Assembly (NCBI RefSeq): GCF_000308775.1
Contig: NZ_BAGJ01000011.1
Location: forward strand, 177,586 to 241,585
DNA length: 64,000 nucleotides
Origin: Nocardia testacea NBRC 100365
GTDB lineage: Bacteria; Actinomycetota; Actinomycetes; Mycobacteriales; Mycobacteriaceae
Direction: 5' to 3'
Numbering within the stretch: position 1 is the stretch's first letter; each line of letters opens with the position of its first letter. The position numbers were made by a program, and so were the translations under genes. Shown in pieces: positions 51,450 to 60,953 of this stretch. Under the pieces are notes generated by a model that did no database searches, was not told the DNA's origin, and saw only the letters and a list, made by a program, of their open reading frames with translations.

Positions 51450-53744
51450 GTGACTGAGCAGGTTGTCGATACGGTCGCCACCGCCGCCGCCACTCCGGAT
51501 ACGCCGCAGCCGTACGCCGAGCTCGGCCTCAAGGACGACGAATACGCCCGGATCAGGGAGATTCTGGGGCGCCGGCCCACCGATGCCGAGCTCGCCATGT
51601 ACTCGGTGATGTGGAGCGAGCATTGTTCTTACAAATCCTCCAAGGTGCATCTGCGCTACTTCGGTGAGACGACCACCGAGGAGATGCGTTCGGCCATGCT
51701 CGCCGGTATCGGCGAGAACGCGGGCGTGGTCGATATCGGTGACGGTTGGGCGGTCACCTTCAAGGTGGAGAGCCACAATCATCCGTCCTATGTCGAGCCG
51801 TATCAGGGCGCGGCCACCGGTGTGGGCGGGATCGTCCGCGACATCATGGCCATGGGCGCGCGCCCCATCGCGGTGATGGACCAGTTGCGTTTCGGTGCCG
51901 CCGACGCCGCCGACACCCGCCGGGTGCTGGACGGGGTGGTCCGCGGGATCGGCGGTTACGGCAATTCGCTGGGGCTGCCCAATATCGGCGGCGAAACCGT
52001 CTTCGATGCCTCCTACCAGGGAAACCCGTTGGTCAACGCGCTGTGCGCGGGGGTCATGCGGGTGGAGGACCTGCACCTCGCCTTCGCCTCGGGCGCCGGG
52101 AACAAGATCATTCTCTTCGGCGCGCGTACCGGCCTCGACGGTATCGGCGGTGTTTCGGTACTGGCCTCGGACACCTTCTCCGGCGACGATTCCGGCAGCG
52201 GTCGCAAGAAGCTGCCGAGCGTCCAGGTGGGCGACCCGTTCACCGAGAAGGTCCTGATCGAATGCTGTCTGGAGCTCTACCACGCCGGACTGGTCGTCGG
52301 TATCCAGGATCTCGGCGGCGCCGGACTGTCCTGTGCCACCTCCGAATTGGCCGCCGCCGGTGACGGCGGGATGCGCATCGAACTCGACCGGGTCCCGCTG
52401 CGCGCCGCCGATATGACCCCCGCCGAGGTGCTCTCCAGCGAATCGCAGGAGCGTATGTGCGCGGTGGTGACCCCGGAGAACGTGGACGCCTTCCTCGCCG
52501 TCTGTGCGAAATGGGATGTGCTGGCCACGGTGATCGGTGAGGTCACCGACGGCGAGCGGCTGGAGGTCACCTGGCACGGCGAGACCGTGGTGGATGTGCC
52601 GCCGCGCACCGTCGCGCACGAGGGCCCGGTGTACGAGCGGCCGGTCCGGCGTCCCGCCGAGCAGGACGCACTCAACGCCGACACCCCGGACAGCCTGCCC
52701 CGGCCCAAGACCGCCGAGGAACTGCGCGACACCCTGCTGAAGATGGTGGCCAGCCCGCAGCTGTGCAGCCGCCGCTGGATCACCGAACAGTACGACCGCT
52801 ACGTGCGCGGAAACACGGTGCTCGCCGAACAGGCCGACGCCGGGGTGATCCGGGTCGACGAGGTGAGCGGTCGCGGTATCGCGCTGGCCACCGACGCGTC
52901 GGGTCACTACACCAAGCTCGACCCGTACACCGGTGCGCGGCTGGCCCTGGCCGAGGCCTACCGGAATGTGGCCGTCACCGGCGCCACGCCGAAGGCGGTC
53001 ACCAACTGCCTGAACTTCGGGTCCCCGGAGGATCCCGGGGTGATGTGGCAGTTCCAGCAGGCCGTGCGCGGTCTCGCCGACGGCTGTGTGGAACTGGGTA
53101 TTCCGGTCACCGGCGGCAATGTCAGCTTCTACAACCAGACCGGCGAGAACGCCATCCTGCCGACTCCGGTGGTCGGCGTCCTGGGCGTGATCGACGACGT
53201 CCACCGCCGCATCCCCACCGGCCTCGGCCTGGAACCGGGGGAGACGCTCATCCTGCTGGGCGATACCCGCGACGAATTCGGCGGTTCGGTCTGGTCGCAG
53301 GTGGCGCACGGGCATCTGGGCGGGCTGCCGCCGCAGGTCGATTTCGACCGCGAGAAGCTGCTCGCCGATGTCCTCACCGCGGGCTCGCGCGACGGCATGA
53401 TCAGTGCCGCCCACGACCTGTCCGAGGGCGGCCTGGCGCAGGCCGTGGTCGAGGCGGCCCTGGCCGGGGAGACCGGCTGCCGGATCCTGCTGCCCGAGGA
53501 CGCCGACCCCTTCGTCATGCTGTTCTCCGAATCGGCCGGCCGGGTGCTGGTCGCGGTGCCGCGCTCGGAGGAGACCCGCTTCACCCGGATGTGTACGGCC
53601 CGGGAACTGCCCTGGGTGCGCATCGGTGTGGTCGATCAGGGTTCGGATTCGGTCGAGGTGCAGGGCCAGTTCTCGATCGGCATGGCCGAGCTGCGCGCCG
53701 CGCACGAGGGCACGCTACCCGCCCTCTTCGGCGGCCACGCCTGA
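51450..53744 (+). CDS. purL: Phosphoribosylformylglycinamidine synthase subunit PurL
   Basis: The 764-residue catalytic subunit converts FGAR, glutamine-derived ammonia and ATP to FGAM. It shows [15 protein letters not shown] near the N-terminus, [39 protein letters not shown], and a second half with [26 protein letters not shown] and [19 protein letters not shown]. The GTG at 51450 is chosen by the conserved start; GAAAGGA is upstream. The 237 bases from 51213 to 51449 hold no gene. PurS and PurQ are encoded 4 kb upstream. Confidence 0.95.
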   Translation: MTEQVVDTVATAAATPDTPQPYAELGLKDDEYARIREILGRRPTDAELAMYSVMWSEHCSYKSSKVHLRYFGETTTEEMRSAMLAGIGENAGVVDIGDGWAVTFKVESHNHPSYVEPYQGAATGVGGIVRDIMAMGARPIAVMDQLRFGAADAADTRRVLDGVVRGIGGYGNSLGLPNIGGETVFDASYQGNPLVNALCAGVMRVEDLHLAFASGAGNKIILFGARTGLDGIGGVSVLASDTFSGDDSGSGRKKLPSVQVGDPFTEKVLIECCLELYHAGLVVGIQDLGGAGLSCATSELAAAGDGGMRIELDRVPLRAADMTPAEVLSSESQERMCAVVTPENVDAFLAVCAKWDVLATVIGEVTDGERLEVTWHGETVVDVPPRTVAHEGPVYERPVRRPAEQDALNADTPDSLPRPKTAEELRDTLLKMVASPQLCSRRWITEQYDRYVRGNTVLAEQADAGVIRVDEVSGRGIALATDASGHYTKLDPYTGARLALAEAYRNVAVTGATPKAVTNCLNFGSPEDPGVMWQFQQAVRGLADGCVELGIPVTGGNVSFYNQTGENAILPTPVVGVLGVIDDVHRRIPTGLGLEPGETLILLGDTRDEFGGSVWSQVAHGHLGGLPPQVDFDREKLLADVLTAGSRDGMISAAHDLSEGGLAQAVVEAALAGETGCRILLPEDADPFVMLFSESAGRVLVAVPRSEETRFTRMCTARELPWVRIGVVDQGSDSVEVQGQFSIGMAELRAAHEGTLPALFGGHA

Positions 53745-53819
53745 CCCGGCCCACGACTGGCACGCCGGAGGTGACCCGGGCCACCCTCCGGCGCCGGTCC
53801 CGCCCGCCATACTGGACGG

Positions 53820-55559
53820 GTGCTGGAAACCGCTGACTCCGTGACCAGGTTGCGGCGGCGGTGTGTCGCCGTGGTCCGGCGGACCGAGCACATCATCGAC
53901 CTGAACTATGTGGGTCTGGTGGTCGCGACGGTGTTCTTCGCGCTGTCGGTATCGCCGTCGTTGCTGCCGCGCGACTGGATGTTCCAGGGACTGATCAGCG
54001 GGATCAACGCGGCCATCGGGTACGGCGTGGGCTGTCTGCTGGAATGGTTCTTCCGGTTGTGGGTGCGGCCCCGGCTCACCCGGATACCGGAGCCGCCCAC
54101 CTGGACCCGGTACGCGCTGAAATCCGCGGTGCTGATCACAGCCGCGCTGAGCGCCGGCTACATGCTGGTGCAGTCGGCACACTGGCAGCGTGAGATCACC
54201 GCGATGATGGGGATGGAGGGCACCACCACACCCGCCTATCTGCGCACCGGCGGTCTGAGTCTCACGGTCGGGGTGCTGGTGGTCGCCTGCTATCGCACTG
54301 CGCGCGAACTCATCCTGTTTCTGGCCCGCCAGCTCAACCGGTGGGTCAAGATCCCGCGAGAGCTGGCCCCCTCGGCGGGTTTCCTGGTCCTGGTGCTGCT
54401 CGTGGTGACCCTGTTCAACGGCGTCGCCACCCGTGCCTTCTTCGCGGCCGCGAACTCGGCGTTCAGTGTGCGCAACGACCACACCTCCGCATACGCCGTC
54501 CAGCCCCGCCTCGCCGAACGCTCGGGCAGCCCGGAATCTTTCGCGCCCTGGGAAACTCTCGGGTTCGAGGGCCGCTGGTTCGTCTCGCACGGGCCGAGCG
54601 CCCAGCGCATCTCCTGGGTCACGGGCCGGCCCGCGAAGGAACCCATCCGCGCCTATGTCGGACTGGAATCGGTCGAGGACACCGGGCTGAGTCAAGCCGA
54701 TCTGGCGGTCGCCGAACTGGAGCGCACCGGCGCGTTCGACCGGGAGGCGCTGGTCGTGGTCACCACCACCGGCACCGGCTGGGTCAACTCCATGGCCGCC
54801 AACTCCATCGAATACATGTACGGCGGCGATTCGGCCATCGTGGCCACCCAGTACTCGTATCTGCCCAGCGCGCTGTCATTCCTGGCCGACCGCGGCAAGG
54901 CCGCCACCGCGGGCCGGGAACTGTTCGACGCGGTCTACCGCAAAACCCTCACCCGCCCACCCGCGGAGCGGCCGAAACTGCTCGTCTACGGCGAAAGCCT
55001 CGGATCGCAGGGTTCGGAGGCCGCTTTCGACGGTCTCGCCGATCTGCGGGAGAAGGTGGACGGCGCGCTCTGGGTCGGCCCGCCGAACTCCAACCGGCTG
55101 TGGCAGCAGTTCGTGAACCGACGTGATCCCGGCTCCACCGAAACCGAACCCGTCTACGCCGACGGTCTGGTGATCCGGTTCGCCGGAGACCGTGAGGACC
55201 TTGCCCGGCCCGGCCCGGAATGGCGGGCGCCGCGGATCGCCTACCTGCAGCACGCCTCCGACCCGATCGTCTGGTGGTCCACGGATCTCGCGCTGACCCG
55301 GCCGGATTGGCTGTCGGAACCGCGCGGCGCCGATGTCTCGCCCCGGGTGCGCTGGGCGCCGCTGGTCACCTTCTGGCAGATCAGCGCGGATCTCACGAAC
55401 GCCCAGGGGGTCCGCGACGGGCACGGCCACCGTTACGGCAGTCTGGTCCTGGACGGCTGGGCCGCGGTCGCTCAACCGCCGAACTGGGATCCCGCACTCG
55501 CGGAACGGATCCGGCTCGAGATCGAGGCGTACGAGGCATACGAGCGCGAGGTGAAATGA
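53820..55559 (+). CDS. Membrane protein with alpha/beta hydrolase domain (Abhydrolase_9-like)
   Basis: This 579-residue protein has several N-terminal membrane helices (NYVGLVVATVFFALSVSPSLLP; FLVLVLLVVTLFNGVATRAF and two more) and a C-terminal alpha/beta hydrolase domain with the nucleophile motif LLVYGESLGSQGSEAAF. Proteins of this kind (Pfam Abhydrolase_9 with its own N-terminal domain) are found in actinobacteria; their substrate is unknown. It is translated together with the following CPBP gene (ATGA overlap). It may be a leaderless transcript since no ribosome-binding site precedes the GTG. Confidence 0.84.
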   Translation: MLETADSVTRLRRRCVAVVRRTEHIIDLNYVGLVVATVFFALSVSPSLLPRDWMFQGLISGINAAIGYGVGCLLEWFFRLWVRPRLTRIPEPPTWTRYALKSAVLITAALSAGYMLVQSAHWQREITAMMGMEGTTTPAYLRTGGLSLTVGVLVVACYRTARELILFLARQLNRWVKIPRELAPSAGFLVLVLLVVTLFNGVATRAFFAAANSAFSVRNDHTSAYAVQPRLAERSGSPESFAPWETLGFEGRWFVSHGPSAQRISWVTGRPAKEPIRAYVGLESVEDTGLSQADLAVAELERTGAFDREALVVVTTTGTGWVNSMAANSIEYMYGGDSAIVATQYSYLPSALSFLADRGKAATAGRELFDAVYRKTLTRPPAERPKLLVYGESLGSQGSEAAFDGLADLREKVDGALWVGPPNSNRLWQQFVNRRDPGSTETEPVYADGLVIRFAGDREDLARPGPEWRAPRIAYLQHASDPIVWWSTDLALTRPDWLSEPRGADVSPRVRWAPLVTFWQISADLTNAQGVRDGHGHRYGSLVLDGWAAVAQPPNWDPALAERIRLEIEAYEAYEREVK

Positions 55560-56182
55560 GAGTCCGGGTGGTGGGGGCGGTGGGTCTCCCGCTGTTGTGG
55601 AACAACATGGTGCTGCCGCGCCTGGGTCTCGACCACCGGGGGCGGACCGCGGCAAACGCCCTCGCCGCGACCGGGTACGCCCTGGTCTTCGGTGGCCGGC
55701 CACGGTGGACTTCCGCGCGCGGACTGCGCTACGGCTTCGGTTGTGCCGGTATCGTCGCGGCCGGCTTCGCCGCCGCGGTGGCCGTACCTCCACTGCGCCG
55801 CGCACTCTCGGCACCGCCGGACCGGGCGCCGGAGACGAGCACGGTGGAATGGGTGGCCGTGCAGATCCCGCTGGGCACCGTCTACAGCGAAGAGCTGATC
55901 TTCCGCGCCACGCTGGAACCATTGCTGGACAGGGAATTCGGCGAACGGCCCGGCCGGCTGCTCGGCGCGACGGCATTCGGTCTGTGGCATATTCACCCCG
56001 CCCGCGCCGCCGGTGACAGTGTGCCCGCCACTGTCGCCTTCACCGGCGCGGCCGGTCTGCTCTTCGGCGCTCTGTACCGGCGCACCGGCAGCGCCGCCGC
56101 ACCGGCTCTGCTGCACTGGGCCGTGAACGCCGGCGGTGCGCTGGTACCGCGCCTACTCCGCGGAAATCGGACGATGAACTAG
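55556..56182 (+). CDS. CPBP-family intramembrane metalloprotease (Rv0804-like)
   Basis: The 208-residue membrane protein has the CPBP (Abi/CAAX-like) motifs: SEELIFRATLEPLL, FGLWHIHPARAA and APALLHWAVNAGG, providing the Glu and His metal ligands in helices. Such proteases cleave prenylated or membrane-bound peptides; the substrate is unknown. Its ATG overlaps the previous stop. The order next to purL agrees with M. tuberculosis Rv0804. Confidence 0.84.
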   Translation: MRVRVVGAVGLPLLWNNMVLPRLGLDHRGRTAANALAATGYALVFGGRPRWTSARGLRYGFGCAGIVAAGFAAAVAVPPLRRALSAPPDRAPETSTVEWVAVQIPLGTVYSEELIFRATLEPLLDREFGERPGRLLGATAFGLWHIHPARAAGDSVPATVAFTGAAGLLFGALYRRTGSAAAPALLHWAVNAGGALVPRLLRGNRTMN

Positions 56183-56215
56183 GCGCGACTGTCCCGAGGG
56201 TGACACACTGCGCCG

Positions 56216-56710
56216 GTGAGGTTGATCGACAGTGACGGATACGGTGTGGAACTCTCTGTTGCCGGATACCAATTTCCGGACCACATCGATCCGCGGATCC
56301 GGTACAGCTGGCTGGTGATCGCCGGTACCGCGAATTGCCCGGACGGGAACTGGTCCTTCCGCTGGCAGGCATTGAGTCTGGACGACACGGTCGAACTGGC
56401 GGACTGGCTACGCCGGATCGCGGCCGAGGCGCAACCGGGTGGTTCGCCGGCCGACGGGCCCGCCCGGCTGGCATTCACCGAGCCGAATCTGAGTTTCACG
56501 GCCATCCGGGCCGGGAGCGGGATCGAACTGCGGATCGGGCTGGATCTGGAGTTCTCCCCGCCCTGGGACCGGCGGGCCGCCGCGGGTTCGCCGTACATCG
56601 TCACGGCCCGGCTCTCGGCCGACGATATCGCCACGGCCGCCAAGGACCTGGGCGCCGAAGTGGACAGTTACCTTCCGCCGGGTGGCAGCCTGCTGGGTCG
56701 CGCCCGCTGA
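56216..56710 (+). CDS. Hypothetical protein, WapI-family-like
   Basis: The 164-residue protein starts at GTG 56216 and reads MRLIDSDGYGVELSVAGYQF, then PRIRYSWLVIAGTANCPDGNWSFRWQALSLDD. It looks like a small soluble beta-rich protein and resembles the WapI-like immunity family of actinobacteria, but no adjacent toxin is present. I give no function. It has no ribosome-binding site; CACACTG upstream of the GTG may be a -10-like element. Confidence 0.65.
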   Translation: MRLIDSDGYGVELSVAGYQFPDHIDPRIRYSWLVIAGTANCPDGNWSFRWQALSLDDTVELADWLRRIAAEAQPGGSPADGPARLAFTEPNLSFTAIRAGSGIELRIGLDLEFSPPWDRRAAAGSPYIVTARLSADDIATAAKDLGAEVDSYLPPGGSLLGRAR

Positions 56711-57044
56711 ACGGTGCGCACGGGTCGCGTACGCGGCAGGTCCCCGGGTGATATCGCCCACGTTGCGCCGGGTGGCGCGCGGGGCTTATGGCCGGGCGAT
56801 GAGGCGGCTTCGTTCCGAAGCTTCGCGAAGGGTTCGGAAGAACCGGCCCACCCTCGTTTCAGCAGGTGAAAGGGGGGTTAACTGGGCATGAAGGTTTGCT
56901 GGACCACCCGATGACGCGGGACGGGCCCGAGTAAGGGACCTTTCAGGTCTGCTTGCTGCCGGAGTGCTGATCCGGTGACGCGCAAGCGCGACACACCCGT
57001 AGAATGTCGAGTGCCCCCACACCCGCCCGACCAGGGAGCGCACG
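56711..57044 (+). other. 334-bp intergenic region upstream of purF
   Basis: The region includes imperfect hairpins near 56810-56850 (CTTCGTTCCGAAG) and a purine-rich AAAGGGGGG. TAGAAT at 57000-57005 is a good -10 element about 40 bases before the purF GTG. An eight-codon frame (56888-56914, MKVCWTTR) has a purine-rich stretch before it, but I would not call it a gene. No full-length gene is visible. Confidence 0.4.
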
Positions 57045-58634
57045 GTGACCAACGCCGACCAACCGGCAGTCAGCAATCCCACCGCAACCGACGAGACCGA
57101 GAATCCGCCCCGCGAGGAATGCGGAGTCTTCGGAGTCTGGGCCCCGGGTGAGGACGTGGCCAAACTCACCTACTACGGCCTCTATGCCCTGCAACACCGC
57201 GGCCAGGAAGCCGCGGGCATCGCGGTCTCCGACGGTTCACAGGTACTGGTCTTCAAGGATCTCGGCCTGGTCAGCCAGGTGTTCGACGAGCAGACCCTGG
57301 CCGCCATGCCGGGTCACGTCGCCGTCGGCCACTGTCGCTACTCCACCACCGGAGCCACCACCTGGGAGAACGCCCAGCCGATCTTCCGCACCACCGCCGT
57401 CGGCTCCGGGCTCGCGCTCGGCCACAACGGCAATCTGGTCAACACCGCCGAATTGGCCGATCGGGCGCGGGAACTGGGCCTGGTCGCCGGCCCCGGCCGC
57501 CCCGGCGCCGTCTCGGCGACCTCGGACTCCGATGTGATGACCGCGCTGCTGGCGCACGCCTCCGCGGACTCGAGTATCGAGCAGGCCGCCATGGAGTTGC
57601 TGCCCACGGTGCGTGGCGCCTTCTGCCTGACCTTCATGGACGAGCACACCCTCTACGCCGCCCGCGATCCGCACGGTGTCCGCCCGCTGGTGCTGGGCCG
57701 CCTGGAACGTGGCTGGGTGGTCGCCAGCGAAACCGCCGCTCTCGACATCGTCGGCGCCTCCTTCGTCCGCGAGATCGAACCCGGTGAATTGCTCGCCATC
57801 GACGCCGACGGCGTGCGCTCCTCCCGATTCGCCAATCCCGAACCCAAGGGCTGCGTTTTCGAGTACGTGTACCTGGCCCGCCCCGACAGCACCATCTCGG
57901 GGCGCTCGGTGCACGCCACCCGCGTCGAGATCGGCCGCCGCCTCGCCGCCGAGCACCCGATCGACGCCGACCTGGTGATCCCGGTCCCCGAATCCGGCAC
58001 CCCCGCCGCCGTCGGTTACGCGCAGGGCTCCGGGGTGCCCTACGGCCAAGGCCTCATGAAGAACGCCTACGTCGGCCGCACCTTCATCCAGCCCAGCCAG
58101 ACCATCCGTCAGCTCGGCATCCGGTTGAAACTCAACCCGCTGCGCGAAGTGATCCGCGGCAAACGCCTCATCGTCGTCGACGATTCGATCGTCCGCGGCA
58201 ACACCCAGCGCGCTCTCATCCGGATGCTGCGTGAAGCCGGCGCCCTGGAGATCCACGTCCGGATCGCCTCCCCGCCGGTGAAATGGCCCTGCTTCTACGG
58301 GATCGACTTCGCGTCCCGCGCCGAACTGGTCGCCAACAATGCCGGCACCGACCCCGACGGAATGCCCGCCGACCCGGAGGCGATGCACGATATGGTCGAG
58401 GGCGTCCGCCGCTCCATCGGTGCCGACACCCTCGGCTATATCTCTATCGACGGCATGGTCGCCGCCACCGAACAGCCCCGCACCCGCCTGTGCTGCGCCT
58501 GCTTCGACGGGAACTACCCGATCCCGCTGCCCACCGAGGCCGCGATCGGCAAAAACCTGCTGGAGTTCGGGGGCCGGTCCCAGAGCCGCGTTCTCACGGA
58601 GAACGTCAACGCGAGTGCCCTCAGCCGGCCGTAG
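57045..58634 (+). CDS. purF: Amidophosphoribosyltransferase
   Basis: The 529-residue enzyme makes phosphoribosylamine from PRPP and glutamine, the first committed step of purine synthesis. A 25-residue propeptide precedes the catalytic Cys26 (ENPPREECGVFGVW). Other features are HCRYSTTGATTWENAQP, the PRPP site RLIVVDDSIVRGNTQRAL, and the Fe-S ligands, including cysteines in EPKGCVFEY, WPCFYGI and RLCCACFDG. The Bacillus-type iron-sulfur form is therefore expected. It starts at GTG 57045 with GGGAG upstream. Confidence 0.95.
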   Translation: MTNADQPAVSNPTATDETENPPREECGVFGVWAPGEDVAKLTYYGLYALQHRGQEAAGIAVSDGSQVLVFKDLGLVSQVFDEQTLAAMPGHVAVGHCRYSTTGATTWENAQPIFRTTAVGSGLALGHNGNLVNTAELADRARELGLVAGPGRPGAVSATSDSDVMTALLAHASADSSIEQAAMELLPTVRGAFCLTFMDEHTLYAARDPHGVRPLVLGRLERGWVVASETAALDIVGASFVREIEPGELLAIDADGVRSSRFANPEPKGCVFEYVYLARPDSTISGRSVHATRVEIGRRLAAEHPIDADLVIPVPESGTPAAVGYAQGSGVPYGQGLMKNAYVGRTFIQPSQTIRQLGIRLKLNPLREVIRGKRLIVVDDSIVRGNTQRALIRMLREAGALEIHVRIASPPVKWPCFYGIDFASRAELVANNAGTDPDGMPADPEAMHDMVEGVRRSIGADTLGYISIDGMVAATEQPRTRLCCACFDGNYPIPLPTEAAIGKNLLEFGGRSQSRVLTENVNASALSRP

Positions 58635-58650
58635 GGGTCTGTGTTTTTTG

Positions 58651-59036
58651 GCGCCGCCTGCGGCGGCGCGGGGTTGAGGCCCCCTTGTGTCTCGCCGTTT
58701 CGGCCTCGAGACTTGCGCCTTCGGCGCGGGCGCTTTCGAGGCCGAAACGGCGAGACGGGCCTCAACCCTTTGAGGTGTCTCGTAAGACTCGACACATGTG
58801 GTTGCGTCGGCATTTGATGGCCGGGTCGGATGCCGACTCGACCGCCCGGGCGACCTGGCATCCGAACGCCTTCATGAACTTTGCACCTTCTCGGTGCTGA
58901 GTCTTAGGAGGCCCTGAAAGGGTCGAGGCCCGTCCCGCCGTTTCGGCCTCGAAGCGCATGCGCCGCGGGCGCGAGTCTCCAGGCCTGAGCGGCGGGACCG
59001 AGGGGGTCTCGACCCCGCGCGCCGAAGGCGCGCCGG
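58651..59036. repeat. Full hairpin repeat element between purF and purM
   Basis: Two large hairpins in opposite orientation flank a short unit. The left hairpin (58671-58768) has an outer 12-bp stem and a perfect inner 21-bp stem (58689-58709 with 58736-58756). The right hairpin (58920-59015) has the same layout with several mismatches. Each has a small outward hairpin (GCGCCGCC/GGCGGCGC at 58651-58669; GCGCGCC/GGCGCGC at 59017-59033). The small outward hairpin on the purF side, 17 bases after the purF stop, could also end purF transcription. This 386-bp unit and the half copy at about 49690-49922 define a repeat family. Confidence 0.8.
58762..58875 (-). CDS. Short ORF inside the hairpin repeat, 37 residues (doubtful)
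   Basis: An ATG at 58875 opens a 37-residue frame (MKAFGCQVARAVESASDPAI, then KCRRNHMCRVLRDTSKG) that ends inside the left hairpin. AGAAGG lies 11 bases upstream. A diverged counterpart exists in the half copy: TTG at 49763-49765 opens VKAIRRQAGQAVDSASDPDIE. The peptide-level similarity may reflect DNA similarity only. I cannot say whether it is translated. Confidence 0.3.
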   Translation of the reverse strand: MKAFGCQVARAVESASDPAIKCRRNHMCRVLRDTSKG

Positions 59037-59128
59037 AAAACCCATCCCGGCCCCCCGCGCTCCGGGGCGACGCCATAAACTCTGAGCAGGCAATTATCCG
59101 CGAATTCGGTTTGGAGCTTTCCCCGACA

Positions 59129-60208
59129 ATGACTGAGCAGAACCCCACCGGTGCCGGTGCGTCCTATGCCGCAGCTGGAGTGGATATCGAGGCCGGTGAC
59201 AGGGCTGTCGAGTTGTTCGCCCCGTTGGCGCGCAAGGCGAGCCGGCCCGAGGTGCAGGGCGGGATCGGTGGCTTCGCCGGATTGTTCGCGCTGAAGAAGA
59301 GCTACCGGGAGCCGCTACTGGCTTCGTCGACCGATGGGGTCGGTACGAAGATCGCGGTGGCGCAGGCATTGGACAAGCACGACACGGTGGGTCTGGACCT
59401 GGTGGCCATGGTCGTCGACGACCTGGTGGTGTGTGGGGCCGAGCCGCTGTTCCTGCAGGATTACATCGCGGTCGGCAAGGTGGTGCCGGAGCGGGTGGCC
59501 GAGCTGGTGGCCGGTATCGCCGAGGGGTGTGTGCGGGCCGGTTGCGCGCTGCTCGGCGGTGAGACGGCCGAGCATCCCGGGATGATGGGCGCCCAGGATT
59601 ACGATCTGTCGGCGACCGGGGTCGGTGTGGTCGAGGCCGATGATCTGCTGGGGCCCGATCGGGTGCGCCCGGGCGATGTGGTGATCGCGATGGGTTCGTC
59701 GGGTCTGCATTCCAATGGTTACAGTCTGGCGCGCAAGGTGCTGCTGGAGATCGACCGGATGGCGCTGACCGGCCATGTGGAGGAGTTCGGCCGCACGCTC
59801 GGCGAGGAGTTGCTGGAGCCGACCCGGATCTACGCCAAGGATTGCCTGGCGTTGATCGCCGAGACCGATGTGCGGACGTTCGCGCATATCACCGGTGGTG
59901 GTCTGGCCGCGAATCTGGCCCGGGTGCTGCCGGCGGGGCTGGTGGCCGAACTCGATCGCGGGACCTGGAATCCGGCGCCGGTGTTCAAGATGATCGCGCA
60001 GCGTGGCCGGGTGGAGCGCGTGGAGATGGAGAAGACGTTCAATATGGGCGTCGGAATGGTCGCCGTGGTCGCGCCCGAGGATGTCGATCGTGCGCTGGCG
60101 GTGCTCACCGCGCGCCATATCGAATGCTGGACGCTGGGTAGCGTGAAAAAAGCGAAGGACGCGGATGCGCCGCGGGCGGTTCTGCTCGGAGATCATCCGC
60201 GTTTCTGA
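59129..60208 (+). CDS. purM: Phosphoribosylformylglycinamidine cyclo-ligase (AIR synthase)
   Basis: The 359-residue ATP-dependent enzyme closes FGAM to 5-aminoimidazole ribotide. It shows GGIGGFAGLFALKKSYREPLL, STDGVGTKIAVAQAL, VDDLVVCGAEPLFLQDYIAVGK, GGETAEHPGMM, and SGLHSNGYSLAR, all typical PurM segments, with dimer-forming N-terminal halves. ATG 59129 is chosen by the conserved start (MTEQNPTGAGASYAAAGVD); the upstream frame runs into the hairpin repeat. purF lies 494 bases upstream beyond the repeat. Confidence 0.95.
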   Translation: MTEQNPTGAGASYAAAGVDIEAGDRAVELFAPLARKASRPEVQGGIGGFAGLFALKKSYREPLLASSTDGVGTKIAVAQALDKHDTVGLDLVAMVVDDLVVCGAEPLFLQDYIAVGKVVPERVAELVAGIAEGCVRAGCALLGGETAEHPGMMGAQDYDLSATGVGVVEADDLLGPDRVRPGDVVIAMGSSGLHSNGYSLARKVLLEIDRMALTGHVEEFGRTLGEELLEPTRIYAKDCLALIAETDVRTFAHITGGGLAANLARVLPAGLVAELDRGTWNPAPVFKMIAQRGRVERVEMEKTFNMGVGMVAVVAPEDVDRALAVLTARHIECWTLGSVKKAKDADAPRAVLLGDHPRF

Positions 60209-60581
60209 TCTGCGGTCCGGCCGCCGGGGTCCGGTGGCCGGAATTTCCGCGTCGCGTTGATATCCCGGTGTCCGGATACAGCGAGCATGCGTTTCGACGG
60301 CCTGCGGTTCGACGCGAAGCTATCGCGAATTCCGGAGTCGTGTCCTCGGAGCGCGAGCCCCTCAGCGCGGTGACCGGACTTCTCGGACTCGACTTCCGCC
60401 CGGTGGGGGCCAGGCCACCCACCGATTCTCGGTCGGAACCGACGCGATGATCCGGGTGCTGCTCGGGTCGTATCGCCGGTTCACGTCGTCCACCGCCGGG
60501 CAAACCGGCGGGAAACGGCGCGAACCGGCGTAAACGACCGAAAGGGAGGCCTACGGCCTCCCCCGAGCGTATGCACCCTGA
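60209..60581. other. 373-bp intergenic region between purM and the DUF3073 gene
   Basis: No gene is convincing here. The stretch 60480-60540 has repeated CCGGCG cores. The right end has the DUF3073 terminator at 60544-60562. An open frame at 60268-60450 lacks a ribosome-binding site and a recognisable protein. Confidence 0.4.
60544..60562 (-). terminator. Hairpin terminator of the DUF3073 gene
   Basis: GGGAGGCC-TAC-GGCCTCCC forms an 8-bp perfect stem. On the minus strand it is followed by TTTCGGTCGTTT, 20 bases after the DUF3073 stop. Confidence 0.6.
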
Positions 60582-60791
60582 TCAGCGGCGCCAGCTGTCG
60601 TAGTCGTCGTCCTCGTCCCACTTGGACAAGGAATTGTCCGCGTCGTGCTCATCCGACAGGACGCCACCGCGTGGGGCGTTGTCGCTACCGGAAAGCTCGC
60701 GCTGAAGGCTCGCGAAGTCGGTCGACGGCGAGCTGTACTTCAGCTCGCGCGCAACCTTGGTCTGCTTTGCCTTAGCCCGGCCACGGCCCAT
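60582..60791 (-). CDS. DUF3073 protein (Rv0810c-like)
   Basis: The 69-residue protein starts MGRGRAKAKQTKVARELKYS and ends in an acidic tail SLSKWDEDDDYDSWRR, the two hallmarks of DUF3073, a small protein conserved in actinobacteria. It is basic at the N-terminus and acidic at the C-terminus, with likely nucleic-acid or ribosome contact inferred only from charge. It lies beside purM, as Rv0810c does beside purM in M. tuberculosis. ATG 60791 is preferred over an upstream in-frame start (60872). Confidence 0.9.
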   Translation of the reverse strand: MGRGRAKAKQTKVARELKYSSPSTDFASLQRELSGSDNAPRGGVLSDEHDADNSLSKWDEDDDYDSWRR

Positions 60792-60953
60792 GGCTGACCC
60801 CCTCGCGTCACAGCGGGGCGGCCTGGGGATTGGTGGCGGCCCCGTTCGAATTAATATCTTCCTGACAGACACTTTAGCGCGTGTCCGGCCGTCGCGCTTC
60901 CACGAGTCGGCTATCCGGTGGATCCACCGACCGGTTTGCCGATGTTTCGCCGC

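Noticed and set aside
50001..53705. A very long open frame of about 1,234 codons on the minus strand opposite the M18 peptidase and purL
   Set aside because: It is antisense to two clear genes, is rich in His, Arg, Gly and Asp as expected for a shadow frame of GC-rich codons, and has no recognisable domain.
56888..56914. An eight-codon leader peptide (MKVCWTTR) upstream of purF
   Set aside because: It has a purine-rich stretch before it, but the length is within chance, no attenuator structure is evident, and it is upstream of the likely -10 element.
60268..60450. An open frame of 60 codons after purM
   Set aside because: No ribosome-binding site and no recognisable protein; composition is like surrounding intergenic sequence.
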